64,000 nt of DNA from Dokdonella sp041395345 (GCF_041395345.1 NZ_JAWLAR010000018.1:1-64000); one strand, 5' to 3'. Shown: positions 17,576-26,987, counted from the first letter of the stretch. Program-made: numbers and translations. The notes: a model not told the origin generated them from the sequence alone.

Positions 17576-20500
17576 ATGGAATCTGAGCTCAGGAATTTCA
17601 GGCCGACGGCATCGCCAGGCGCCAGAGTCGTCGGAGCGCTGACCACGATTGCGCTGCTTGCTTCCACGACCGCTCTCGCGCAGGTGCCGCCAGCGGCCCG
17701 GGTCGGCATCAGCATAAACGCGCCCGCCCGGCCCCTGCAGCCCGAGGGCTCCACCCAGCTTGTCGTCCGGGTTGAAAATTCCGGAGCGGGCCAGCCGGTC
17801 GGCAGTCGCCTGCTGGTTCCTGTCGCCAACGGATTGTCCACGCAGACCTGGACCTGCGTGGCCCACGCGGGCGCCAGCTGTGCTTCTCCCTCGGGTAGCG
17901 GTGCCGTGGACCAGTCGCTGGACGGACTGCAGGCCGGTGGCTGGATCGAGTACATCCTGGCTGCTGACGTCTCGAACAGCGCTCCGGCCTTCGTCACCAT
18001 CGAGGCCAGCGCAACCGCTGCAGCCTCGAGCGGCTGTGCCGATGGTCAGACCCAGCCTTGCCGGTCGCTGCTGAGTCTGCCGACCGGTCCGAGCCTGTCG
18101 CTCGGGGTCGACTCGGAATCGCTGGCCCTTCAGCCTGGCGGTCAGGTCGGCTACACCATCACTGCGCGCAGCGAGGGCAGTCATTCCAGCACCAGTGGAA
18201 GCGTGCTGCGCGTACCGGTGCCGAATGGCCTCAGCAACAGCCGCTGGACTTGCAGCTCGAGTGTGGGGGCCTGCGCTGCCTCCAGTGGCAGTGGTCCGAT
18301 CGCGCAGCTACTCGGCGATTTTTCGGGCGCCGAGGTCAGCTTTCGGGTCAACGCGACAGTTGCTTCTGCGCCTCCGGTCACGATTGTCCAGGCCGCCGCA
18401 ATTACGCCTCCGTACGGAGGCAGTTGCGCGCGGACCGACACAGCCGTGCCGACGTTCTCCGCTGCACCCTGTGTTGCGCGCAAGTCGCTGGCCACGAGGG
18501 CACTGATCTTCGCCAGTCGTACAGCCGACTACAGTATCGATGGTCTGGCTGTCGAGAATCGATTCGTCCTCGAGAACCGCGGTGCCAACGCCAGTGGTAG
18601 CCGGATCATGCTCGACATGCCGAGTGGAGTTGCCGGCCTGACCTGGTCCTGCACCGGGTTCGGGGCGACCTGTCCACAAGCCACGGGCAGTGGTCCGATT
18701 GACCAGACGATTGCCTCCTGGCCGGCCTCGGGCATCCTGCACTATGACGTTGTTGCACATCGCCAAAGCACTCAGGAGATTCTTTCCGATCGACGCATTT
18801 CGATCATCCCTCCAGCGCTCGGACGCTGTGGCGCGGCCGAACTCGCGCCGCCATGTCAGGCAGTGGACAGAGCAAGAGTCGAGAATGGTTACCTGCGACT
18901 CTCGCAGGGCGCGGATCGGGTCGGCGCCTCGTCAGGCGATGAACTGAAACTCACGGTCGTTCTCGGGAATGCGTCGAGCGAGTCGACAGCCCGGGATCTC
19001 GTGCTGGACATCCCATTGCCCGTCGGTATCGAGGCGATCACGTCCTGGACCTGCGACGCGGCTGGAACGCCCGCGCAGTGCCCGATTGCATCTGGCAGCG
19101 GTGCCATTCATCAGCGCATCGCCGATCTGCCGCCCTCTTCGAGCCTGGTCTATTCGCTGCTGGCTCGTGTTGGCCAGTCGCCGCCAGTGACAATCATCAG
19201 CGAGGCGCGTGTTGCCGCGCCGGCCGCGGCGAGTCTTGGTTGCTCGGGTGAAAACGGATCGGCGGGGCCGTGCATTGCGACTGCGGAAATATCCAGCGTA
19301 CCCGTCCTTGCGCTTGCCCAGTCGAAGCTGGCCGGCACCCTGGCCGCGGGCGGTGCTGCCGCCTACTCTCTGGAAATCTTCAATTTCGGCGCGGACGCGT
19401 CGAATGTACGCATCGACAATACTCTTCCGCCCGGATTCGCTTCGGCGTCATGGATCTGCACGGGTCTCGGCGTCGGCTGTCCCATGGCAAGTGGCGAAGG
19501 CAAGGTCGCTACGACACTCGCACGGATGCCGGCCAATTCCGGCCTGTCGTATCAGGTCGCCGGGCGCTTCTCCAACAGTCCCCCGGACACGGTTTCCAAT
19601 TTGCTGATGGCAGCACCCACGTCGGCGGGTCGCTGCCACAACAACGCTTCGGCCCCACTTACCGCGATTCCCTGTGTTGACCGAACGGAAACCGGCACGT
19701 TGCCGCTGCTCCAGGTTACGCAGACCTCCGTGGAGCACCAGGGCCTGATCGGTGGGGTCGCCAATTTTCTGGTGACTCTCAAGAATCTGGGCAGTCTCGC
19801 CAGCGGCGCGCTGCTGGACTTGCCATTGCCAGCGGGCATCCAGCACTTCGATTGGACCTGCACGGGATTCGCCGGCGCAGTCTGCCCAAGAGAATCTGCA
19901 AGCGGTTCTCTCGAGGAGGCGATCGGCGCACTGCCGTCCAACGGTTCCTTGAGCTACGCGATCAGAGCCCAGGTCGAGCAGGGAGCAACGGGCAGCATCA
20001 ACAGCATTGCCACGGTCACGCCACCGGCCGGCGGTCGCTGTGCCGGAGAGGAATGCGCCGCAGTTGCCGCGCTGCCACTCGCAGCCGTACCTGCCGCCCA
20101 TCTGGACGTCTCGATGAGCTCGACCAGGGCCTGGGCACCGCCGGGTTCGGCGCCTGTCTGGATCATTGACATCCGCAACCTCGGCACGGAAATCGCCACC
20201 GCGTTCCATGTGGGCAATCCGATCCCGGCGGTGGGGCTTTCGATCATCGGCTGGACATGTGCCGGCGTCGAATGTCCGGCTGCCGAGGGCGCCGGTCCCA
20301 TCAGCCAGGTTGTCGGTTCACTGGCTGTCTACGATCCGGCCAGCGATGACGAGCAAGTAGCACCCGGCCGCATCGTATTCACGGTTACAGGCCAGCTCGG
20401 CGGGAGTCCCGGGACCGAGGCGAAACTGGCCGCCGTGCTGACCCCGGCGGATGGCGATACCTGCGCACCCGTCAGCTGTCAGGCCGAGTTGCCCTTGCCG

Positions 20501-22498
20501 ACCGATCTGCGCGGCGGAGCCGAGGTGATCATAGATTTGCAGGCCGATACCTTCACGGCAATACCGAACAGCACGATCAACTACACTTTTTCAATCTCCG
20601 TCAACAGCGGCCTCGGCCCGATCGACGTGCCGGCCTTCAGCATCGAATCACCGGAGATCGCCACTTCGACCTGGACCTGTCTGGCAACTGGCGGCGCGAC
20701 ATGTCCTTCGCCGAGTGGCTCGGGACCGATAAACGAACTCCTGACGGGGATGCCGGACGCATCGACGGTTACCTACTCGATCGCCGCGCAGACCGGCAGC
20801 AACGTGCAACCTTCGGTCGACTACCAGGTAGGAGTGAACATCACTTCACCGCTCTTGTGCTCGCCACTCAGTTGCACGATTCTGCTGTCCATTCCCGGCG
20901 AGGACCAGCTCACACTGACCATGGATGCGGATGTTTCCGCGGTACTACCCGGCTCCGCGGTGCAGTACACCTACCGCGTCGAGAACACCGGCGGTGGCGA
21001 CCAGTTCGGCATCGAGCTGTTTACGCTTGAGCCACCCGAAGTCGTCTCGTCGACGTGGACCTGCGTGGCCACCGGCGGTGCCAACTGCAGCCCGTCTGGC
21101 AATGGCCCGGTGACCGACCTGATCAGTTCCATCCCGATCGGCTCGAGCATTACCTACACCATCGACGCCATCTTCGCTTCCACACTGCCTGCTTCCGTCG
21201 ACTTCCAGGGTGGTGCGACATTCGGCGGCCAGGGGGACAATGTGGCGGCACCCCAGGGCGTGCTCGGTTGCGTGCCGGTCAGTTGCATCGTCACGCTCTC
21301 CCTGCCGACCGGTGGCGCGACACCACCGACCATCAGTTTGAGCAAGACAGCCAACCAGACCAGCCTCGAACCCGGGGGGACGGTCAGGTACAACATCGTC
21401 GTGGCGAATACAGGCAGTGTCGATGGCGGGAACTTCCAGCTGACCGATGCCATTCCTGCGGGACTGGATTCCTTCTCGTGGACCTGCACTTCGACCGGTC
21501 AGGGGGGGTGTTCGAACCCCGGCGGAACCGGAGCCATCGACGAATATGTCGAGTTCCTGCCGGCTGGCGGGTCGCTCAATTTCGTCGTCGATGCGGTCGT
21601 TTCGAACAATGCCTCGGGTACGGTCAGAAACCTCGCTTCGCTGGTTCCTTTCGACCCGATCATCTGCGTGCCGGTCAGTTGTTCGGTGGCATCCTCGCTG
21701 CCGGTCGGTCAGCCTGCGAGCCTGGATGTCAGCAAGACCGCCATGCCGGCTTCCGGCATTTCCGTCGGAGCCGGCTTGCCGATCAGCTGGACACTGCGTG
21801 CGAACAACTCAGGTGGCGCGACGCTCGGCGAAGTCACGCTCGTTGACCGGATTCCGACCAATGTGAGCAATGTCAGCGTAGTGCCCGGTACCGGAGCAAG
21901 CTGCAACTCGCTGAACCCGCAACCGGGTGCCAACCTGATATGCACGATCGCCGCAGGGTTCACCGGCGAGCGCACGGTCGATATCAGTGCGACTGTATCG
22001 GCCGACGCGACCGGGACCGTGACCAACACGGTCGATGCCAGTGGATCGGATGGACCCGTCTGCAGTTCCTGCACCGTGGTCAATCCAATCGCGACGGGTA
22101 TCGATGCCGGCATCGCAAATGCCCGACCGTTCTCCGCGGGCGGTCTGTCGGGCACCCTGATCGACATCGTCAACATGGCAGAAGTCACCGCACAGGCCGC
22201 CACGGTCATCGTGACGCCGTCGTCATCGCTCAGCTTCCTGGCACCTTTCGCGAGCGGATGCACAGCCTCGGCGGGAACAGGCGACAGTGTCGTGGTCAAC
22301 TGCCCGAATCCACCGAGCACGCAAGGCGTGCAGTGCTCGGCCAATCTCTGTGGAATCGACAGCCTGCCGCAGAACACGGCGGTGACGCTGTTCGTGGCAA
22401 CAATCCCCGGTTCATCAGTGACGGTGCGACTCAGCGTGCCGGGTGACGCCGATCAATCCGACAACACCATTGTCCTTCCGATTGGGGGTACGCCATGA
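17576..22498 (+). CDS. Giant secreted DUF11-type repeat protein
   Basis: A 1640-residue exported protein built almost only from repeats. A signal peptide ends at about TTALAQ (residue ~35). Ten repeat units carry a W-T/S/I-C motif followed by C-P/A...SGSGP/AI-x-Q...L-x-x-S/G-x-L-x-Y-x-I-x-A. The tryptophan codons are at 17849, 18245, 18644, 19046, 19451, 19853, 20252, 20672, 21056 and 21479, a period of 384-423 bp (128-141 residues). Two more divergent units complete the C-terminus. Such DUF11/beta-sandwich repeats are known in surface and matrix proteins; paired cysteines suggest disulfides. There is no sorting signal or C-terminal anchor. ATG 17576 has a good GGGGA site. The stop overlaps the next gene (ATGA). 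Confidence 0.85.
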   Translation: MESELRNFRPTASPGARVVGALTTIALLASTTALAQVPPAARVGISINAPARPLQPEGSTQLVVRVENSGAGQPVGSRLLVPVANGLSTQTWTCVAHAGASCASPSGSGAVDQSLDGLQAGGWIEYILAADVSNSAPAFVTIEASATAAASSGCADGQTQPCRSLLSLPTGPSLSLGVDSESLALQPGGQVGYTITARSEGSHSSTSGSVLRVPVPNGLSNSRWTCSSSVGACAASSGSGPIAQLLGDFSGAEVSFRVNATVASAPPVTIVQAAAITPPYGGSCARTDTAVPTFSAAPCVARKSLATRALIFASRTADYSIDGLAVENRFVLENRGANASGSRIMLDMPSGVAGLTWSCTGFGATCPQATGSGPIDQTIASWPASGILHYDVVAHRQSTQEILSDRRISIIPPALGRCGAAELAPPCQAVDRARVENGYLRLSQGADRVGASSGDELKLTVVLGNASSESTARDLVLDIPLPVGIEAITSWTCDAAGTPAQCPIASGSGAIHQRIADLPPSSSLVYSLLARVGQSPPVTIISEARVAAPAAASLGCSGENGSAGPCIATAEISSVPVLALAQSKLAGTLAAGGAAAYSLEIFNFGADASNVRIDNTLPPGFASASWICTGLGVGCPMASGEGKVATTLARMPANSGLSYQVAGRFSNSPPDTVSNLLMAAPTSAGRCHNNASAPLTAIPCVDRTETGTLPLLQVTQTSVEHQGLIGGVANFLVTLKNLGSLASGALLDLPLPAGIQHFDWTCTGFAGAVCPRESASGSLEEAIGALPSNGSLSYAIRAQVEQGATGSINSIATVTPPAGGRCAGEECAAVAALPLAAVPAAHLDVSMSSTRAWAPPGSAPVWIIDIRNLGTEIATAFHVGNPIPAVGLSIIGWTCAGVECPAAEGAGPISQVVGSLAVYDPASDDEQVAPGRIVFTVTGQLGGSPGTEAKLAAVLTPADGDTCAPVSCQAELPLPTDLRGGAEVIIDLQADTFTAIPNSTINYTFSISVNSGLGPIDVPAFSIESPEIATSTWTCLATGGATCPSPSGSGPINELLTGMPDASTVTYSIAAQTGSNVQPSVDYQVGVNITSPLLCSPLSCTILLSIPGEDQLTLTMDADVSAVLPGSAVQYTYRVENTGGGDQFGIELFTLEPPEVVSSTWTCVATGGANCSPSGNGPVTDLISSIPIGSSITYTIDAIFASTLPASVDFQGGATFGGQGDNVAAPQGVLGCVPVSCIVTLSLPTGGATPPTISLSKTANQTSLEPGGTVRYNIVVANTGSVDGGNFQLTDAIPAGLDSFSWTCTSTGQGGCSNPGGTGAIDEYVEFLPAGGSLNFVVDAVVSNNASGTVRNLASLVPFDPIICVPVSCSVASSLPVGQPASLDVSKTAMPASGISVGAGLPISWTLRANNSGGATLGEVTLVDRIPTNVSNVSVVPGTGASCNSLNPQPGANLICTIAAGFTGERTVDISATVSADATGTVTNTVDASGSDGPVCSSCTVVNPIATGIDAGIANARPFSAGGLSGTLIDIVNMAEVTAQAATVIVTPSSSLSFLAPFASGCTASAGTGDSVVVNCPNPPSTQGVQCSANLCGIDSLPQNTAVTLFVATIPGSSVTVRLSVPGDADQSDNTIVLPIGGTP

Positions 22499-24474
22499 GC
22501 AATCTTCTCAATCAGCGCGCGCTGTCGCCGTGGAGTCCACGCCTTGGAGGGGTACTGTTGGCCTTCGCGATTGCGATGCCTGCGCAGGCCTGGGCCTACC
22601 AGGAGCTGGTTGTCGTTCGAAAATCCGGCCAGACATCCAGCTACGTCACTGCAGCCAAGAACACCGCCGCGGCCGGCGCTGCCTGCAGCGACCAGAGTGT
22701 GGCATTTGCGTTCACGGTAGAGCCGAGGGAAGGATCTACCCTGGAGCTCGAGCGTGGTGCGGACAATTCAGCCGATATTGTCCTCGACGTCACCGTGACC
22801 TGCTCGACCCTGGAAGGATCGGCGGTTGTTCCATTCGACGCCCAGGGCGGCACGGCGGTCAGCGGCGTCGATTACATCGCGACACCCGGCGTTGCCTTGC
22901 TCAATCTGGGCGACGCAGCGGGAGGCGGATCGGCGGCGCCGGTACCTGCAACCGTCCATGTCGAATTGATAGGCAGCGGTCAGACAGAATCCCAGACCCT
23001 GACCGTAGTCCGCACCGAAGGATCTTTCCAGGGAATCTTCCCGGACGGCACGCCGATCGTAGGTTCGATCCCGGGTAGTTCCGCTGCGATCGTGAACATC
23101 ACGATTTCCGGGCAGGTCACGATCGAGGATGGAGAGAATACCTTGCCCCGTTCCGATACGGCGGCTGACCAGGTGGCGGGTCCAACCACCCAGTTCTGCG
23201 GTTCCGGTGGGGGTGGCTCGGGCAGTTCCGGATGTTCGGCAACCCAGGCTGCCGCGGATCTTGTGGCAAATCCCGATGCGCCGCTGGAAGTGCGAACGGC
23301 GGCCGGAATTGTCCTGCAGAACAACTTGCTTGCGATCGCGCCGGACGAGACTACCTCGATCGCCTTCGTCGCACCGCTCATGGCCAGCGGGCAGTCCAAC
23401 AATCTGACCGAGCGCCTGGCGCAACTGCGCAGCTCGGATCAGGGCGGCACGATCAACGCTACCGGCCTCACCTTCATGAACAATGGCCTGCCGGTCTCGG
23501 TTGGCAATCTCGCCACGCTATTGACCGTGGATGACGAGGAATCGGCCAGGAACGAGGAGCGGCGCACACTGCTCGGTGGCACCCGGCTGGGGCTTTGGCT
23601 GAACGGTACGCTGGGGTCCAGTGAAACCGATCGACGCGAAGGCAACTCGGCATTCGATACCGACACGTGGAACCTGACCGGTGGTGTGGACTACCGATTC
23701 ACCGATCAGTTCTTCGGTGGTGTCGCACTCGGCTACACGAGCCTCGAAGGGGACTACGCATTCAACCAGGGCAGTCTGGATGCGGACGCCACGACGGTCT
23801 ATCTGTATTCGGGCTATTCGCTGCCGAACGGGCTCAGCTTTGATGGCTCGTTCAGCTACATGCGGACCGACTACAAGCAGAAGCGCGTGATCGAGCTGTA
23901 CGAATTGAACGCTGCGGGAACCGGATTCCAGTCCCTGGGACGCGATATCGCCAGTGGTGACCAGACGGTGGACCAATACGGCGTCAATTTCGGCGTGACC
24001 TACACGATCATGCGAGGAGCATGGACCATTGCACCGCAAGCGCAGTTCTCGTACTTGCGTACCGAATACGATGCATTCCAGGAAACGGGACCGTCGGACT
24101 TCAATCTCAGCTACCTCAGCCGCAGCAACAGCGGCCAGATTTTCTCGATAGGCGGCTATTTCGATCGCACCTTCGCGACAAGTGTCGGTGCCTTCAGGCC
24201 CTATCTGCGGGCCTTCTACTACGCGGACAACAGCGGGTCGTCCAAGGATCTGCAAGGCTACTTCGTGGAAGCAGGTGCGGATGGAAGCCTGGTGCCGCTT
24301 TCCCTTTCGATGCTGGAGCCGGACACTCGCTACGGAACGGCCGAACTGGGACTCGGGTTCAGCCGACCGATCGGCACACGAACGGTTGATTTCAATTTTG
24401 GCTATATGCAGACCTTCAGTTTCCAGGACTTCAACCGCTGGCAGGTGCGACTCGACGTAAGGATTCCGTTGTGA
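22495..24474 (+). CDS. Autotransporter-domain outer membrane protein
   Basis: A 659-residue protein with a signal peptide (cleavage near QAWA, ~35), an N-terminal domain (~40-215) resembling a Calx-beta sandwich (GTAVSGVDYIATPGVALLNLG), a Gly/Ser linker with two cysteines (~235-250), and a C-terminal ~300-residue beta-barrel of alternating aromatic strands ending in FNRWQVRLDVRIPL, as in autotransporter translocators (PF03797 type). The passenger is short for an autotransporter. The start codon overlaps the stop of the giant repeat protein (ATGA), so the pair is translated in coupled fashion; one possibility is that the barrel anchors or exports the repeat protein. This link is inference. Confidence 0.82.
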   Translation: MSNLLNQRALSPWSPRLGGVLLAFAIAMPAQAWAYQELVVVRKSGQTSSYVTAAKNTAAAGAACSDQSVAFAFTVEPREGSTLELERGADNSADIVLDVTVTCSTLEGSAVVPFDAQGGTAVSGVDYIATPGVALLNLGDAAGGGSAAPVPATVHVELIGSGQTESQTLTVVRTEGSFQGIFPDGTPIVGSIPGSSAAIVNITISGQVTIEDGENTLPRSDTAADQVAGPTTQFCGSGGGGSGSSGCSATQAAADLVANPDAPLEVRTAAGIVLQNNLLAIAPDETTSIAFVAPLMASGQSNNLTERLAQLRSSDQGGTINATGLTFMNNGLPVSVGNLATLLTVDDEESARNEERRTLLGGTRLGLWLNGTLGSSETDRREGNSAFDTDTWNLTGGVDYRFTDQFFGGVALGYTSLEGDYAFNQGSLDADATTVYLYSGYSLPNGLSFDGSFSYMRTDYKQKRVIELYELNAAGTGFQSLGRDIASGDQTVDQYGVNFGVTYTIMRGAWTIAPQAQFSYLRTEYDAFQETGPSDFNLSYLSRSNSGQIFSIGGYFDRTFATSVGAFRPYLRAFYYADNSGSSKDLQGYFVEAGADGSLVPLSLSMLEPDTRYGTAELGLGFSRPIGTRTVDFNFGYMQTFSFQDFNRWQVRLDVRIPL

Positions 24475-24502
24475 GCCCACAAGTCAAATCGGTTGATTCA
24501 GC

Positions 24503-26200
24503 ATGAGCAGCGACAAACCGATCAATCCCGAAGATCAGGAGCACCCTGAGGCCTCGAAAGAGGCGCAGGGGCCAGGCCGGGCAAAGCCATCCGGCGCCAG
24601 CGGCGACGAGCCAACCCGACTCATGCCGGAAAGAGGGAAGGGGCGCGATGCGGGGCAGGCCGACACTTCCGATGCGCCCACTCGCATTCTCGACCGTGAG
24701 GAGCCCAGGACCGTCCTGGTGGATCGCGCAGAGGCCGACAGGCAAGCGGCCGACGCAACCAGAGTTCTTGATTCCACGAAGTCATCCAAATCGGGCTCCA
24801 GCGGGGGTGCGGTTCCGGAGACCAATGTCTCCATGCCGCACTTGGCGCCGCCGGCTGCACCAGCGGAGACATCGGTTTCGGTACCGATGTCTCCCGTGGT
24901 CCAGGTGCGCGCGCCGCGCACCGGAGATTCGGCATCGCCTTCCTCGGCTCGCACAGCGGGCAGTGCCGCGGATCGCGACGAATTGCCGAAGGCGGGCGAC
25001 TACATCAAGGATCGCTTCGAGCTGACCGAAGAACTCGGCCGGGGTGGCATGGGTGCCGTGTTCCGAGCGCGAGACGTGCGCAAGATGGAAGCGCTGGATC
25101 CGGATCCGTATGTCGCGATCAAGTTCATTTCCGGCAGCCTTATCGGGTTCGAGAGGGCGTTTGTCGCGCTTCAGAGGGAGGCGAAAAACGCCCAGTCACT
25201 CAATCATCCGAACATCGTCAAGGTGTTCGACTTCGATCGCGACCAGAATCTGGTCTACCTGACCATGGAAGTGGTCGAAGGCATCGCGCTGCACTCCAGG
25301 ATGCGGGCGGCTGCGACCAATCCCATGAGTGCGGAAGAGCGCACCCGACTCGTGCATGGAATGCTGGCCGGCATGGCCTACGCCCATTCGCGCGATTTGT
25401 CGCATGCGGATCTCAAACCGTCGAACATGATGATCGACAGCGAAGGCACCTTGAAGATTCTCGACTTCGGAATTGCCCGTCGTCGCGAATACGACAAGGT
25501 GTTCGATGCTGATGACCTGTTCGCGCTGACTATCGACTACGCCAGTCCGGAAATGCTCAATCGGCAGCGGCCAACGCCGGCTGATGATGTTTACGCGCTG
25601 GGTTGCATCATCTACACGATGTACGCTGGCGCCCACCCGTTCAATCACGTACGAGCCGACCTCGCCAGAAGCGAGAAGATGCGGCCGGAGCGGCCGGCAA
25701 ACATCAGTCGTGTGCAGTGGCAGGCATTGCGCAAGTCGCTGGCGTTCACGCGTGAGGAGCGCTTTGCCGACGCAGCCGAGTTCCAGCGCGCCTTTGAAGC
25801 GCCTGACTGGAGAAAGATCGGCGGTGTCGCGGCTGCGGTTCTTGCCGTACTGTTGGTTTTTGGCTGGTTTCTGGCCGATCCCGTGCAGAGCTGGATGACA
25901 GTCTCCGGACTGGATACGGAGCAGGCTGCATCCCTTCAGCGCAGCCTGGACGACGGATCCGAGTATCTTGACGCAGGCTATGCCGAGGATGCCGTGTATG
26001 CCTATGCCGAAGCGTTGACGTTGAACCCCTACAGTGCGGATGCGCGCAGCGGCGCGCGCAGTGCTCTGGGCAAGTTGCGCTCCCAGATGTCCACAGACCA
26101 GTATCGAAAATACCTGGCCTCACAGCAGCAGGAAGAGCGCAATCCGGCCTGGTTGAAAGATCTGGTCGAAGCAGAGCTGGCCTCGATTCCGCAGCCTTGA
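24503..26200 (+). CDS. Membrane Ser/Thr protein kinase with TPR-like C-terminus
   Basis: A 565-residue Hanks-type kinase. Residues 1-165 are disordered and contain repeated T-R-[IVL]-[LM] motifs (EPTRLM, APTRIL, DATRVL) with acidic context, likely phosphorylation sites. The kinase domain (~168-432) has the Gly loop LGRGGMGAVF, catalytic Lys207 (VAIKF), the catalytic loop HADLKPSN with Asp303 and DFG at 321-323. The usual HRD arginine is alanine, so it is a non-RD kinase. A single membrane helix (~439-457) is followed by a ~100-residue exported tail with a TPR-like segment (AGYAEDAVYAYAEALTLNP). It starts 28 bp after the autotransporter gene, so it is in the same operon and may sense the envelope. 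Confidence 0.9.
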   Translation: MSSDKPINPEDQEHPEASKEAQGPGRAKPSGASGDEPTRLMPERGKGRDAGQADTSDAPTRILDREEPRTVLVDRAEADRQAADATRVLDSTKSSKSGSSGGAVPETNVSMPHLAPPAAPAETSVSVPMSPVVQVRAPRTGDSASPSSARTAGSAADRDELPKAGDYIKDRFELTEELGRGGMGAVFRARDVRKMEALDPDPYVAIKFISGSLIGFERAFVALQREAKNAQSLNHPNIVKVFDFDRDQNLVYLTMEVVEGIALHSRMRAAATNPMSAEERTRLVHGMLAGMAYAHSRDLSHADLKPSNMMIDSEGTLKILDFGIARRREYDKVFDADDLFALTIDYASPEMLNRQRPTPADDVYALGCIIYTMYAGAHPFNHVRADLARSEKMRPERPANISRVQWQALRKSLAFTREERFADAAEFQRAFEAPDWRKIGGVAAAVLAVLLVFGWFLADPVQSWMTVSGLDTEQAASLQRSLDDGSEYLDAGYAEDAVYAYAEALTLNPYSADARSGARSALGKLRSQMSTDQYRKYLASQQQEERNPAWLKDLVEAELASIPQP

Positions 26201-26234
26201 GCCGGGTTTCGGCATCGCTGGCTGCATATTCACA

Positions 26235-26263
26235 TTGACGCGAACCAGTGGCGACATTACCAT
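26235..26263 (+). promoter_or_regulatory. Candidate promoter for tRNA-Pro
   Basis: TTGACG (26235-26240) and TACCAT (26258-26263) are 17 bases apart, 56 bp before tRNA-Pro and just after the kinase gene: a plausible sigma-70 promoter for the tRNA cluster. Confidence 0.5.
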
Positions 26264-26318
26264 TCCGCGCCTCTCCGGTACGTTACCGAGACGGGCTTGC
26301 CCGTGGAGTCGAAGTCGG

Positions 26319-26395
26319 CGGGGTATAGCGCAGTCTGGTAGCGCGCCTGCTTTGGGAGCAGGATGTCGGGGGTTCGAATCCCTCTACCCCGACCA
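26319..26395 (+). tRNA. tRNA-Pro (anticodon TGG)
   Basis: A 77-base tRNA with encoded CCA. The anticodon loop TTTGGGA sits in the stem CCTGC/GCAGG, giving TGG. The acceptor CGGGGTA pairs with TACCCCG. It has 12 bp-level similarity in the D and T arms to E. coli proM-type tRNAs and is first of a five-tRNA group. Confidence 0.97.
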
Positions 26396-26484
26396 ATCCG
26401 ATTCCTCGCTGCAGGTTCAATAGTGCCAGTCGGATCGGAATGTCAGCTGGCTTCTGGCAAACTGCTGCAATGTCGATTGAAGAT

Positions 26485-26561
26485 GCGCCCGTAGCTCAAC
26501 CGGATAGAGCATCGGCCTTCTAAGCCGGCGGTTGCAGGTTCGATTCCTGTCGGGCGCGCCA
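26485..26561 (+). tRNA. tRNA-Arg (anticodon TCT)
   Basis: A 77-base tRNA with encoded CCA. Acceptor GCGCCCG pairs with CGGGCGC; the loop CTTCTAA gives anticodon TCT, which reads AGA/AGG, rare codons in such a high-GC genome. Confidence 0.97.
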
Positions 26562-26685
26562 ATCCTGTTCCGTGCGCGGAATGGGTCTGGCAGGCATGGC
26601 AGCCGCGAAGTCTGGTTGGGTTGTGCGAATTGAGTGACGTGCGCGCGGCCGGTTGGATCGTTGTTTTTTTGAAATAGCTTCAATG

Positions 26686-26762
26686 GTGGGCGTAGCTCAG
26701 CTGGTTAGAGTCCCGGATTGTGATTCCGGATGTCGGGGGTTCGAGTCCCCTCGCTCACCCCA
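26686..26762 (+). tRNA. tRNA-His (anticodon GTG)
   Basis: A 77-base tRNA with encoded CCA; anticodon GTG in the loop TTGTGAT. Base 26685 is G and position 73 is C, so the extra G(-1) required by HisRS is genomically encoded and pairs with C73. Confidence 0.96.
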
Positions 26763-26780
26763 TTTCCATCGCGTCGATGG

Positions 26781-26809
26781 TTTTCGATCGACGTGTGTTT
26801 TGCTAAACT
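26781..26809 (+). promoter_or_regulatory. Candidate promoter for tRNA-Lys
   Basis: An extended -10, TGC-TAAACT (26801-26809), has a weak -35 TTTTCG (26781-26786) at 17-base spacing, 15 bp ahead of tRNA-Lys. Confidence 0.4.
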
Positions 26810-26823
26810 TGTTCGTCTGTTTG

Positions 26824-26899
26824 GGGTCGTTAGCTCAGTTGGTAGAGCAGTTGACTCTTAATCAATAGGTCGAAGGTTCGAATCCTTCACGACCCACCA
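26824..26899 (+). tRNA. tRNA-Lys (anticodon CTT)
   Basis: A 76-base tRNA with encoded CCA. It is nearly identical to E. coli tRNA-Lys except for the loop CTCTTAA, which gives CTT in place of TTT. This isoacceptor reads AAG, the preferred Lys codon of GC-rich genomes. Confidence 0.97.
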
Positions 26900-26987
26900 A
26901 ACGGACCTTCATGTCCAACTGCGACAGCCGGTCGCATTCTGGCGCGATTCGGTGCCAGTCCGGGTGGATTCAGCGGCTTCCAGCGAT

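Noticed and set aside
17576..22498. The giant repeat protein as a polyketide/nonribosomal synthase or phage tail gene
   Set aside because: Signal peptide, Thr/Ser/Gly-rich beta-type repeats and no catalytic motif; no phage genes around.
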